A stretch of 33,474 bases of DNA from assembly GCA_946415645.1 (NCBI GenBank), contig CAMKTJ010000027.1:1-33474 (forward strand). Reading direction: 5' to 3'. Of the stretch, positions 1 to 8,217 are shown piece by piece; within the stretch, counting starts at the first letter, position 1; each line of letters begins with the position of its first letter. The notes under the pieces are model-generated. The model was given only the letters and a program-made list of their open reading frames with translations. It had not been told where the DNA came from and made no database searches. A program made the position numbers and the translations under genes. Source of the DNA: an uncultured Prevotellaceae bacterium. GTDB lineage: Bacteria > Bacteroidota > Bacteroidia > Bacteroidales > Bacteroidaceae.

Positions 1-1
1 C

Positions 2-3000
2 CGCAGTACGTGGATAGAGACTGTCTCCAGAACGTACACCATTACCAAGGCTCCAACGGTGGTGACGGAAGATCCTAAGGCGCTGAACCTGATTTACGAA
101 GGTGAGCCTCAGGCACTTGTGTCTGCCGGTGATTGTACAGGCGGAACCTTGCTGTACAGCCTGGATGGGAAAAACTACCTGCCTGAACTGCCCAAGGCTA
201 CTGTTGTGGGTTCCTATACCGTATATTATAAGGTGCAGGGCGACAGCAACCATACAGACTCTGAGGCAAAGACGGTGTCCGTAGCCATAGACAAGAAGGA
301 AATCACTATCAGCGGTATTACAGCCATGGATAAGGTCTATGACAGGACAACAGCCGTAACCCTGAACTTTGATGCCGTAGTATTTGGTGGCCTTGTGGAA
401 GGTGATGCACTGACTGTAAGTGCCAAGGGTGCCTTCGTTGACGCCAATGCAGGAAAGGACAAGCAGGTTGCTGTCAGCGAACTGAAGTTGGCTGGCACCA
501 GCATTGCCAACTATCGACTGGCACCAGAGGGTCAGCAGACAACCGCCAAGGCAACCATTACTGAGAAAGTGGTAGATAAGCCTGTTATTGAGTTCAGCGA
601 GAGTAGCTTCATCTATGACGGCTCTGCCAAGACACTTGCAGAAGTGGTAGTGAAGGACGGTGAGACGGTTATACCTGCAACGGAATACGCTGTAGATTAT
701 GAGGACAATGTGAATGTGGGTGCAGCCAAGGTTATCATCAAGGATGTAGAAGGTGGTAACTATAAGGTGAGCGGTCAGGCTGTCTTCAGCATCGTGAAGG
801 CAACGGTTGTCATCTCGGCAGACCCGGTTCCCCTGCAGCTTACTTACACTGGAGCGCCTCAGAAATTGATTTCTGCCGGTGATGCTACTGGCGGTACCCT
901 GTTGTATAGTCTGGATGGCGAAAACTATCAGGCAGACCTGCCAAAGGCTGTTGATGCCGGCTCCTATACCGTATATTATAAGGTACAGGGTGATGGCAAT
1001 CATACAGACTCTGAGGTGAAGTCTGTAACTGTTAGCATAGAGAAGAAGGCAATCACCGTCAGCGGTATTACGGCTATGGATAAGGTCTATGACATGACCA
1101 CCGCTGTAACCCTTGGCTTTGATGCCGTGATATTCGGCGGTATGGCGGAGGGTGATGAACTGACGGTTACGGCGAAGGGTTTCTTCGTTGATGCCAATGC
1201 AGGCAAGGACAAGGAGGTGACCATCAGCGAACTGACATTAGACGGCACCAGTATTGCCAACTACCGACTGGCAGCAGAGGGTCAGCAGACAACTGCCAAG
1301 GCAACCATTACTGAGAAGGTGATAGACAAGCCTGTCATTGAACTAAGCGAGAGTAGCTTTGTCTATGACGGCAATGCCAAGACGCCTAGTGTAGTAGTGA
1401 AGGACGGCGAGACAGTTATACCTGCAACGGAATACGCTGTAGATTATGAGGACAATGTGAATGTGGGTGCAGCCAAGGTTATTATCAAGGATGTAGAAGG
1501 TGGTAACTATACCGTGAGTGGTCAGGCAACCTTCAGCATTGAAAAGGCAGGATCTGACATAGCAGCAGCCCCAGTTGCTCTGGAACTTTTCTATACCGGA
1601 GAACCTCAGACATTGATAACTGCAGGCGATGCCATAGGCGGTACCCTGTTGTACAGTGTGGATGGCGAGAACTATCTGGCAGACCTGCCTACAGGTATCA
1701 CTGCCGGCTCTTATACCGTATATTATAAGGTAGAGGGCGATGGCAATCATGCTGATTCCGAGGTTAAGACGGTGACGGTGGTAATTGACAAGAAGGAAGT
1801 TGCGGTCAGTGGTATTGCAGCCGTAGACAAGGTCTATGACGGAACGACCGCTGCTACCCTGAACTATGATGCTGTGGTCTTTGAAGGCCTTGTGCAAGGT
1901 GATGTTTTGACTGTTACTGCCAAGGGCATCTTCGTTGATGCCAATGCTGGCAAAGACAAGCAGGTAACCATCAGTGAACTGAAACTGGACGGCCAAAGCA
2001 TCGGCAACTACCAGTTGGCAGTAGAGGGTCAGCAGACCATTGCTACGGCTACCATCAGTAAGGCTTCCTGTGTTGTTGCCAAGGCTCCCGTTCCCTCAGA
2101 ACTGACCTACACAGGAGCTCCTCAGGCTCTGGCAGAGGCTGGTGATGCTACAGATGGTGTAATGCAGTACAGCCTTGACAAGGCGGGTTCTTTCAGTCTT
2201 GCTATTCCTACAGGCATAGATGCAGGAACTTACACGCTGTACTACTATGTGGCAGGCGACCAGAACCATGAGGATACGGATGTGGAAAGCATCAGCATAA
2301 CCATCAAGGAGAAGGTAATAGACAAGCCTGTCATTGAGCTCGCAGAGGAGACCTTCGTCTATGACGGTACTGCCAAGACACCTGCCGTTGTGGTGAAGGA
2401 CGGCGAGACGGTTATCCCTGCATCAGAATACACCGTAGGTTACAAGGCAAACGTGAATGCCGGAGAAGCCCAGGTTATCATTACGGATGCAAAAGACGGC
2501 AACTACACCGTTAGCGGATACGCTGGTTTCATCATTAAGAAAGCTCAGTTGATGGCCATTGCTGATAATAAGTTGATGGAACTGGGTACTCCCATGCCTG
2601 AACTGACGGTAAGGCACAAGGGCTTCGTGAACGATGAGACAGAAGATGTTGTCTCGAAGCCATCTGTAGCCATCTGCGAGGAGATTGCGGATGCCGTTGC
2701 AGGCATCTATACAATTAAGGTTCTGGTAGGCGAAGCAGCCAACTATGACATTGTAGGCGAAAGCGGTACACTGACCGTCTTTGTACCTCAGGTACTGGCT
2801 GATGAGGCTGGCAACGAGGTGGAGGCCAGTGTAACAATTCAGGAGGATACCTGCCATGTGGTGATTACCGAACTGACAGAGGGAATGTTGAGCGGCAAGG
2901 AGGATATCCCTGCATCTCTGAAAGACGGGGAGGGTGAGACCTATCAAGTAACAGAGGTGGCATCAGAAGCCTTCGACGAGAAACCCTCTAACGTCATTAT

Positions 3001-4204
3001 TGCCCTGCCGGAAGGTGTCAGCACGACTAACCCCGTAACGAACGTTATCAATGGAGACGGAACATGCGAGACACTCGACCTGACGGAAGTATCAGGATTC
3101 GAGACCGACAAGCCTTTGGAGGTGGAAAACGTTGTGTATGAACGTGCAGTAGAGCAGGGTGAGGCTATGACAGTATGTCTGCCTTATGACTGTGATGTGC
3201 CACAGGATGCTACAGTTTATGTCTTGGATGCCACAACAGACGGCAACGTTTCGTTTACACCATTGGAAGGTAATACTATGCAGGCTTACCAACCATATCT
3301 GATGCAACTGAATCAGGGGGCTCCTACTCAACAACCGAACAAGGTTCATCGGGCAAATGAAGTGGAAGGCGGAAAACTCCGCCTCGGTGCCAAGAATGTG
3401 TCTATAGCACCTACTCAGGAGGATGCTGCAACGTCTGTTGGTGACTTTAAGCTATGTGGTACAGTGAAGGGACTGACACATGCCGAGGGTTATAACAGGA
3501 AGGCGTATGTGATGCAGCCCGACTTGACCTGGAGGATGACAGCTTCTGCTGAGCCTGAGGATGCCGACAAGCAGTATCTGGCTCCGTTCCAAGCATATAT
3601 GTTGCTGGTAGGCGGAGATGGAAGTGAAGTGATTGGTACGGATATCGAGGATGTTGTTCCAACCATCCGGGTTACTATTGGTGAAGCCGGATATGCAACA
3701 GCTTACCTGACGGTTCCCGTTACTGCTCCTGAAGACATAACCGTTTACACAGGTAAGATTACAGGAACGGGCTGTTATAAGTATCTTATGCTGACAGAAC
3801 TTGATGGTACTATTCCTGCCCAGACGGCTGTTATCCTGAAGGGCAATGCTGGTACTTATGCGTTCAATGTCGCTGAAGAGGCAGATCCTGTAGAAGACAA
3901 TGACCTGAAGGGTTCCTTTGAAGCTGTTGACGCTACAGGTAAGTACGTTCTGGCTAAGGTTGGAGATAAGGTAGGTTTCTACAAGGCAGGAAGTGGTATG
4001 ATTGCTGCTGGCAAGGCCTATCTGGAAAGTGATGCTAATGTTAAGGCCTTCTACTTTACGGAAGAGGATGAAACCTCTTTAAATGAAGAATTTAGAGTGA
4101 AGAATGAAGAATCGGCTGCCGCTGTGTATGATCTGAGCGGTCGACTTGTCAACTCATTAAAGAAGGGTGTTATTATTGTTGGAGGGAAGAAAATCCTGAA
4201 GTAA
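2..4204 (+). CDS. Secreted repeat protein with MBG/YDG/Ig-like domains and T9SS-like tail (5' end outside window)
   Basis: The reading frame is open to the left edge, so the protein starts outside the window; the GTG at 59 lies inside a repeat and is not a credible start. About 1,400 residues are visible. Up to about position 2540 it is built of repeated beta-sandwich modules: MBG-like domains (containing GSYTVYYKV), YDG domains (DKVYDGTT, then FVDANAGKDK and NYRLA) and Ig-like domains (FVYDGNAKTP, GNYTVSGQA). A last MBG_2-like domain follows at about 2545-2790, then a less repetitive beta-rich region. The last 20 or so residues (VYDLSGRLV, then KKGVIIVGGKK) match the tail of T9SS type A sorting domains, suggesting export across the outer membrane. 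Function is unknown; an adhesin or surface-fibre role is inferred from architecture only. No catalytic motif was recognised. Confidence 0.85.
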   Translation, partial: RSTWIETVSRTYTITKAPTVVTEDPKALNLIYEGEPQALVSAGDCTGGTLLYSLDGKNYLPELPKATVVGSYTVYYKVQGDSNHTDSEAKTVSVAIDKKEITISGITAMDKVYDRTTAVTLNFDAVVFGGLVEGDALTVSAKGAFVDANAGKDKQVAVSELKLAGTSIANYRLAPEGQQTTAKATITEKVVDKPVIEFSESSFIYDGSAKTLAEVVVKDGETVIPATEYAVDYEDNVNVGAAKVIIKDVEGGNYKVSGQAVFSIVKATVVISADPVPLQLTYTGAPQKLISAGDATGGTLLYSLDGENYQADLPKAVDAGSYTVYYKVQGDGNHTDSEVKSVTVSIEKKAITVSGITAMDKVYDMTTAVTLGFDAVIFGGMAEGDELTVTAKGFFVDANAGKDKEVTISELTLDGTSIANYRLAAEGQQTTAKATITEKVIDKPVIELSESSFVYDGNAKTPSVVVKDGETVIPATEYAVDYEDNVNVGAAKVIIKDVEGGNYTVSGQATFSIEKAGSDIAAAPVALELFYTGEPQTLITAGDAIGGTLLYSVDGENYLADLPTGITAGSYTVYYKVEGDGNHADSEVKTVTVVIDKKEVAVSGIAAVDKVYDGTTAATLNYDAVVFEGLVQGDVLTVTAKGIFVDANAGKDKQVTISELKLDGQSIGNYQLAVEGQQTIATATISKASCVVAKAPVPSELTYTGAPQALAEAGDATDGVMQYSLDKAGSFSLAIPTGIDAGTYTLYYYVAGDQNHEDTDVESISITIKEKVIDKPVIELAEETFVYDGTAKTPAVVVKDGETVIPASEYTVGYKANVNAGEAQVIITDAKDGNYTVSGYAGFIIKKAQLMAIADNKLMELGTPMPELTVRHKGFVNDETEDVVSKPSVAICEEIADAVAGIYTIKVLVGEAANYDIVGESGTLTVFVPQVLADEAGNEVEASVTIQEDTCHVVITELTEGMLSGKEDIPASLKDGEGETYQVTEVASEAFDEKPSNVIIALPEGVSTTNPVTNVINGDGTCETLDLTEVSGFETDKPLEVENVVYERAVEQGEAMTVCLPYDCDVPQDATVYVLDATTDGNVSFTPLEGNTMQAYQPYLMQLNQGAPTQQPNKVHRANEVEGGKLRLGAKNVSIAPTQEDAATSVGDFKLCGTVKGLTHAEGYNRKAYVMQPDLTWRMTASAEPEDADKQYLAPFQAYMLLVGGDGSEVIGTDIEDVVPTIRVTIGEAGYATAYLTVPVTAPEDITVYTGKITGTGCYKYLMLTELDGTIPAQTAVILKGNAGTYAFNVAEEADPVEDNDLKGSFEAVDATGKYVLAKVGDKVGFYKAGSGMIAAGKAYLESDANVKAFYFTEEDETSLNEEFRVKNEESAAAVYDLSGRLVNSLKKGVIIVGGKKILK
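59..2050 (+). repeat. Tandem about 750-bp coding repeat (MBG-YDG-Ig unit)
   Basis: The same DNA words recur at a spacing of 750 then 747 bp; for example GAGGGTCAGCAGAC-type sequence begins at 527, 1277 and 2024. The Ig-like segments at about 646-780 and 1393-1527 are nearly identical apart from one codon indel. The third unit lacks its Ig part at the expected place: an extra MBG domain is inserted and the Ig domain follows at about 2310-2540. Confidence 0.85.
4085..4112 (+). repeat. Four 7-bp units inside the 3' end of the first gene
   Basis: GAAGAAT occurs at 4085, 4099 and 4106, with a related 7-bp unit at 4092, giving 28 bp in one 7-bp register. It encodes the charged linker just upstream of the T9SS-like tail. 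The period is not a multiple of three. Confidence 0.8.
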
Positions 4205-4220
4205 AAGAAGAAAATGAAAA

Positions 4221-4250
4221 AGCAGCTGCGCAATGGCGTAGCTGCTTTTC
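4221..4250. terminator. Bidirectional hairpin terminator
   Basis: AGCAGCT at 4221 pairs with AGCTGCT ending at 4246, flanked by A residues on the left and T residues on the right. It lies between the stop of the first gene and the 3' end of the convergent tRNA-Met, so it can serve both. Confidence 0.8.
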
Positions 4251-4260
4251 TATTGTTGAG

Positions 4261-4334
4261 TGGACCAGCCAGGGCTTGAACCTGGGACCTCCAGATTATG
4301 AGTCTGTTGCTCTAACCAACTGAGCTACAAGTCC
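4261..4334 (-). tRNA. tRNA-Met (anticodon CAT)
   Basis: The minus strand folds as a cloverleaf of 74 nt: acceptor GGACTTG/CTGGTCC with one mismatch, D-arm GCTC/GAGC, anticodon loop CTCATAA, T-arm CCAGG-TTCAAGC-CCTGG, discriminator A. CCA is not encoded. The CAT anticodon reads as elongator tRNA-Met; an isoleucine tRNA with modified C34 cannot be excluded by eye. Confidence 0.93.
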
Positions 4335-4362
4335 GACAACCCGATTACTGGGTTTGCGGGTG

Positions 4363-4394
4363 CAAAAGTAGAGATTTCCACTGAATTATCCAAA
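4363..4394 (-). promoter_or_regulatory. Promoter of tRNA-Met
   Basis: On the minus strand TTTG (4394-4391), a 20-bp spacer and TACTTTTG (4370-4363) match the Bacteroidetes primary sigma consensus. It sits about 30 bp before the mature tRNA 5' end and is back to back with the ribF promoter. Confidence 0.75.
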
Positions 4395-4409
4395 TGTGAA
4401 ACAGAAAAA

Positions 4410-4441
4410 TTTGGTCAGCAAAGTATATTTGTCTAATTTTG
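4410..4441 (+). promoter_or_regulatory. Promoter of ribF
   Basis: TTTG at 4410-4413, a 20-bp spacer and TAATTTTG at 4434-4441 match the Bacteroidetes consensus. Transcription should start near 4447, only a few bases before the ATG at 4451, so the mRNA may be nearly leaderless. Confidence 0.75.
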
Positions 4442-4450
4442 CACTCGCTA

Positions 4451-5344
4451 ATGGAGAGACAGTGTGTTGCAACAATAGGTTTTTTTGATGGTGTTCACCG
4501 CGGACACCAGTGTCTGGTAAGTCAGGTGTGCCGACTTGCCCACGAATGTTGCTGCCCCTCGCTTGTCGTCACCTTCGATAAGCACCCGCGTCAGGTGCTG
4601 CACGCTGATTATATCCCCCAGCTCTTGTCCACCCTTACAGAAAAGAAGGCGCTGCTGATGGCCTCGGGCATCGACCGTCTGGAGGTACTGCCCTTTACCG
4701 TTGAGCTGAGCCGTCTTACTGCCCTGCAGTTCATGCAGCAGGTGCTGCGCGACAAGCTACAGGTGAAGACCTTGGTGATGGGGTATGACCACCGCTTTGG
4801 TTGCGGAGGAGGCGAATTTGCCGACTATGTGGAGTGGGGTAGGCAGACTGGCATTGACGTGGTGCTGGCTCGTGAGCTGGAGGGCATGAAGGTGAGCAGC
4901 AGTCGTATCCGGCGATTCCTGGCTGAGGGTGATGTGCGTCAGGCCAACATGCTGTTGGGCTACCCATATGCCTTACAGGGCGTGGTGGTGAGCGGCCATC
5001 AGGTAGGCAGACACATAGGATTCCCCACGGCTAACCTGAAGGTGCAGGAGGATAAACTCCTGCCTGCTCTGGGCGTCTATGCCGTAAGGGTGAGGGTAGA
5101 GGATGAGGCTACGTATGACGGCATGCTCTGCATAGGACACAGACCCACGCTGAACAATGGCGATGAGCTGTCTGTAGAAGCCAACCTGTTTGACTTCAGC
5201 GGTGATCTGTATAGCAAGAAGGTTAAGCTGATGCTGGTGGACCGTCTGCGCGATGAACAATCCTTCCCCTCTGTTCAGGCTCTCCAACAGCAGTTGGAGC
5301 AGGATGCGGCTCATGCCCGTAGGGCATTGAACATTGAACATTGA
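4451..5344 (+). CDS. ribF: Bifunctional riboflavin kinase / FAD synthetase
   Basis: Cytoplasmic enzyme that phosphorylates riboflavin to FMN and adenylates FMN to FAD. The N-terminal nucleotidyltransferase domain shows GFFDGVHRGH near residue 10 and SSSRIR about residue 142; the C-terminal flavokinase domain shows GFPTANL, then GVYAV and the conserved GHRPT segment. From the ATG the protein has 297 residues. I chose this ATG over an in-frame TTG at 4439 because the TTG overlaps the -7 promoter box. Only about six residues precede the first conserved strand, fewer than in most RibF proteins. The last codons and the stop lie inside a 7-bp repeat tract. The next gene, a methyltransferase, begins 111 bp downstream on the same strand with no terminator seen, so co-transcription is possible. 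Confidence 0.95.
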   Translation: MERQCVATIGFFDGVHRGHQCLVSQVCRLAHECCCPSLVVTFDKHPRQVLHADYIPQLLSTLTEKKALLMASGIDRLEVLPFTVELSRLTALQFMQQVLRDKLQVKTLVMGYDHRFGCGGGEFADYVEWGRQTGIDVVLARELEGMKVSSSRIRRFLAEGDVRQANMLLGYPYALQGVVVSGHQVGRHIGFPTANLKVQEDKLLPALGVYAVRVRVEDEATYDGMLCIGHRPTLNNGDELSVEANLFDFSGDLYSKKVKLMLVDRLRDEQSFPSVQALQQQLEQDAAHARRALNIEH

Positions 5345-5449
5345 GCATTGAACATTACGCTAGCTGCTAAGCTACTAAGCTCTAAGCTATAAACCTCTAA
5401 CCCCTAACCCCTAACCTCTTGCCCCTTGCTCCTAAATTCTAACCCCTAA
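5324..5449 (+). repeat. Tract of about eighteen 7-bp units across the ribF stop
   Basis: From 5324 to 5449 (126 bp) the sequence can be read as successive degenerate heptamers. Units of type ACATTGA run from 5324 to 5358, CTAAGCT-like units to 5393, and CCCCTAA-like units to 5449. The ribF stop TGA (5342-5344) is inside the third unit and the tract ends six bases before the next start codon. Confidence 0.8.
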
Positions 5450-5455
5450 TCGCAA

Positions 5456-6622
5456 ATGACCAACTTAGATTTCATAGCTCAACACCGTACAGAGGATGTG
5501 CGTAAGCTGGCCTTGAAGAAAGTGCCGGAGGGGGTAGATATTGCCTTTTGCCTGCAACAGATAGAGGGGTGGCAGTTGGCAAGGAAGAAGATTCCTGAGT
5601 GGGCGGCTACGGACGGACTTCTGTTCCCTCCGCGCCTGTCTATGGAGCAGTGCAGCAGTCAGCAGACAGCCCTGTACAAACGCAGGGTGGTGGAGCGTCT
5701 GCTGGACGGTCAGTATGATAGTATGATGGACCTGACGGGTGGATTCGGCATAGACTTCAGTTATATGGTCCCTCTGTTCCGTAAGGCGGTCTATGTAGAA
5801 CAGCAGGAACATCTCTGTCAGATAGCCCGACATAACTTCAGATTCTTAGGATTGCAGCAGGCTGAGGTGAGGAATGCCCAGAGCCAGGATGTGCTGATGG
5901 CGTCTGACCATACCTCTCTGATATATGCAGATCCTGCCCGCAGAGATGGTGCAGGACGTAAGGTGGTGCTCTTGCAGGACTGTCAGCCCGATGTGGTAGC
6001 TTTGCAGGATGATTTGATGGCACATGCCAAGGTGGTGATGCTGAAACTGTCGCCTATGCTGGACATTCAGCAGGCGTTGAGACAGTTGCATCAGGTACGC
6101 GAGGTGCATGTGGTTAGTGTGGACGGTGAGTGTAAGGAGTTGTTGTTGGTGATGTACCAACAGGAGGCGCCGTTGCGTTACTATTGCGTGAACATAACAG
6201 ACCATGTACAGGAGACAGTGGTGGAAGAGACGGCTGCACGGCCCGTTATCTGCAAGCAAGAGAGAAGTTATCTGTATGAGCCCAATGCCTCGATACTGAA
6301 GGCGGGTGTGCAGGATGCTCTCTGTAATATATATAAGGTAGAGAAGCTGCATGCCTTCAGTCACCTGTTTACCTCTGACCAACTGATAGAGGACTTCCCC
6401 GGGCGTAGTTTCCGTATTATAGGGCGTAGCGACTTCAGCAAACAAGGGCTCAGGGATTTGCTGGCAGGAGTGAAGCAGGCCAACCTGACGGTCAGGAATT
6501 TCCCTGCTACCGTCCAGGAACTGAAGAAAAAACTGAAACTGGCTGATGGCGGCTGCGTTTATCTGTTCGCAACAACCATGTCTGACAATTCTCATGCCCT
6601 CTTGAGGTGTGAGAAATGTTAA
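5456..6622 (+). CDS. PG_1098-like class I SAM-dependent methyltransferase with THUMP-like domain
   Basis: 388-residue cytoplasmic protein. An N-terminal helical region (1-85) is followed by a Rossmann methyltransferase core: motif I DLTGGFGIDF at 92-101, an acidic residue in YVEQQ that would bind the SAM ribose, and DPARR at 159-163 in the place of the catalytic motif IV (compare DPPY in N6-adenine enzymes). The C-terminal 100 or so residues resemble the THUMP-like domain found in Bacteroidetes proteins of this family. RNA is the likely substrate because of the THUMP-like part, but target and position are not known to me. The gene lies 111 bp after ribF, across the 7-bp repeat tract. Confidence 0.8.
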   Translation: MTNLDFIAQHRTEDVRKLALKKVPEGVDIAFCLQQIEGWQLARKKIPEWAATDGLLFPPRLSMEQCSSQQTALYKRRVVERLLDGQYDSMMDLTGGFGIDFSYMVPLFRKAVYVEQQEHLCQIARHNFRFLGLQQAEVRNAQSQDVLMASDHTSLIYADPARRDGAGRKVVLLQDCQPDVVALQDDLMAHAKVVMLKLSPMLDIQQALRQLHQVREVHVVSVDGECKELLLVMYQQEAPLRYYCVNITDHVQETVVEETAARPVICKQERSYLYEPNASILKAGVQDALCNIYKVEKLHAFSHLFTSDQLIEDFPGRSFRIIGRSDFSKQGLRDLLAGVKQANLTVRNFPATVQELKKKLKLADGGCVYLFATTMSDNSHALLRCEKC

Positions 6623-6656
6623 ATTGTCTGTAATCTTTTGTCTTTTTTGTACAATT

Positions 6657-6690
6657 TTTGCCAATCATGTGATTATTTTTGCTAAATTTG
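6657..6690 (+). promoter_or_regulatory. Probable promoter of the sugar locus
   Basis: TAAATTTG at 6683-6690 fits the -7 box. TTTG at 6657-6660 is a possible -33 box, but the 22-bp spacer is slightly long. The ATG of the oxidoreductase is about 35 bp after the expected start site. Confidence 0.55.
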
Positions 6691-6731
6691 CACCAGAATA
6701 AACTTAAAAACCTACTTAAATAACCTAATTT

Positions 6732-8159
6732 ATGTCTACAAGAAGAGATTTTTTGAAGGGTATGGGTCTGGCAACAGCAGGCCTGACTTTGGCGCCCGCA
6801 GATTTGCTGGCAGCCAAGAAGAAAGTCCAGCCTGCCCCAGCTCCGAAGAGCGAGAAGGTGAAGATTGCCTACATAGGTATTGGTAACCGGGGTCAGCAGA
6901 ATATTGACGAGTTTGCCAAGACCAATATGGTGGAGGTTGTAGCTCTCTGTGACGTGGACCTGCAGGGTAAGCAGTGCCAGAAGGTGCTGAACATGTATCC
7001 TAATGCCAAGCGCTATACCGATTTCCGCAAACTCTTTGATGAGTACAGCGATCATTTTGATGCTGTAGCAGTAAGTGTGCCTGACCATACACACTTCTTT
7101 GTCTGCATGGCTGCCATGAAGCATGGCAAGCATGTCTATTGCGAGAAGCCTCTTATCCGTACCTTCCAGGAGGGTGAGATTCTGATAGAGATGGCCAACC
7201 GCCATCCTGAGTTAGCTACTCAGGTGGGTAACCAGGGACACTCAGAGGCCAACTACTTCCAGTTCAAGGCTTGGATGGAAGCAGGTATCATCAAGGATGT
7301 GACAAAGGTGGTGGCTCATATGAACAACGACCGTCGTTGGCACAAGTACGACTGGAACATGACCAAGATGCCAGAGGGTGATCCTATCCCCGCTGGTATG
7401 GACTACGATACATGGCATGGTGGCGTTCGCTACCACAACTTCAGCAACCTGTATCATCAGGGCGACTGGCGCAGCTGGTACGACTTCGGTATGGGAGCTT
7501 TGGGCGACTGGGGTGCTCACCTCTTGGATACTGCCCACGAATTCCTGCAGTTGGGTCTTCCCTATGAGATTAACATGAAGTATGCCAAGAACCACAATGA
7601 GTTTTTCTTCCCCTTCAGCAGCACGGTGGAGTTTCGCTTCGGTGCCCGTGGCAATATGCCTCCCTGTGATGTTATATGGTATGACGGAACCGACAACCTG
7701 CCCCCATTGCCCGAAGGCTATGGCGAGAGTAAGTTGGCTGACGGTATCCCCGCTAGCGGTCAGGGCGAATATACCAAGCAGAAGCTGAACCCTGGTAAGA
7801 TTATCTACGGTCGTGACCTGACCTTCAAGGGTGCCAGCCATGGTAGCACCTTGGAGATTATCCCCAAGGAGAAGGCAGAGGCTATGAAGGATAAACTGCC
7901 TGTGGTTCCCAAGAGCCCCAGCAACCATTATGTTAACTTCCTGCGTGCCTGCAAGGGTGAGGAGAAGACACGTTCGCCATTCCAGATTGCCGGTGTGCTG
8001 TGTCAGGTCTTCTGTCTGGGTGTTATCGCTCAGCGCCTGAACACTCAGCTGTTCTTCGACCCTCGCACCAAGAAGTTCACCAACAACGAGTTTGCTAACG
8101 CTATGCTCTCTGGTATGCCTCCACGCAGAGGTTGGGAAGAATTCTATAAGGTAGATTAA
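6732..8159 (+). CDS. Tat-exported Gfo/Idh/MocA family oxidoreductase
   Basis: 475-residue NAD(P)-dependent sugar dehydrogenase-type protein. A twin-arginine signal (STRRDFLKG at 2-10, then a hydrophobic stretch to about residue 33) predicts export in folded form with its cofactor bound. The Rossmann fold begins at about residue 43 with AYIGIGNRGQQN; the family motif EKPL follows at about 140, in HGKHVYCEKPL. A GDWGAHLLDTAHEF segment at about 258 supplies the usual Asp/His pair of the active site. The substrate cannot be read from sequence. The DUF1080 gene 58 bp downstream suggests C3 oxidation of a glycoside followed by cleavage, as described for related pairs in gut Bacteroides; this link is inferred. 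GH109-type NAD-dependent glycosidase activity is an alternative within the same superfamily. Confidence 0.88.
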   Translation: MSTRRDFLKGMGLATAGLTLAPADLLAAKKKVQPAPAPKSEKVKIAYIGIGNRGQQNIDEFAKTNMVEVVALCDVDLQGKQCQKVLNMYPNAKRYTDFRKLFDEYSDHFDAVAVSVPDHTHFFVCMAAMKHGKHVYCEKPLIRTFQEGEILIEMANRHPELATQVGNQGHSEANYFQFKAWMEAGIIKDVTKVVAHMNNDRRWHKYDWNMTKMPEGDPIPAGMDYDTWHGGVRYHNFSNLYHQGDWRSWYDFGMGALGDWGAHLLDTAHEFLQLGLPYEINMKYAKNHNEFFFPFSSTVEFRFGARGNMPPCDVIWYDGTDNLPPLPEGYGESKLADGIPASGQGEYTKQKLNPGKIIYGRDLTFKGASHGSTLEIIPKEKAEAMKDKLPVVPKSPSNHYVNFLRACKGEEKTRSPFQIAGVLCQVFCLGVIAQRLNTQLFFDPRTKKFTNNEFANAMLSGMPPRRGWEEFYKVD

Positions 8160-8165
8160 AATTGT

Positions 8166-8199
8166 CGTTATATCGATATAACGTTATAACGTCATAACG
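8166..8199 (+). repeat. Palindrome and 8-bp repeats between oxidoreductase and DUF1080 genes
   Basis: CGTTATATCGATATAACG (8166-8183) is a perfect 18-bp palindrome. Its right arm ends in ATATAACG and is followed by TTATAACG and TCATAACG, three related 8-mers in tandem. There is no T-tract, so it is not an ordinary terminator. Confidence 0.8.
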
Positions 8200-8217
8200 A
8201 AGAAAAGTAAAAATCAA

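Noticed and set aside
59..61. GTG at 59 as the start of the first gene
   Set aside because: The frame is open upstream to the window edge and the upstream codons continue the repeat pattern of the protein.
4439..4441. TTG at 4439 as the ribF start
   Set aside because: It overlaps the -7 promoter box; the ATG at 4451 fits better.
5394..5449. CCCCTAA units as telomere-like or terminal sequence
   Set aside because: The tract is short, degenerate, internal to a gene pair and merges into other 7-bp units; a circular bacterial chromosome needs no such element.
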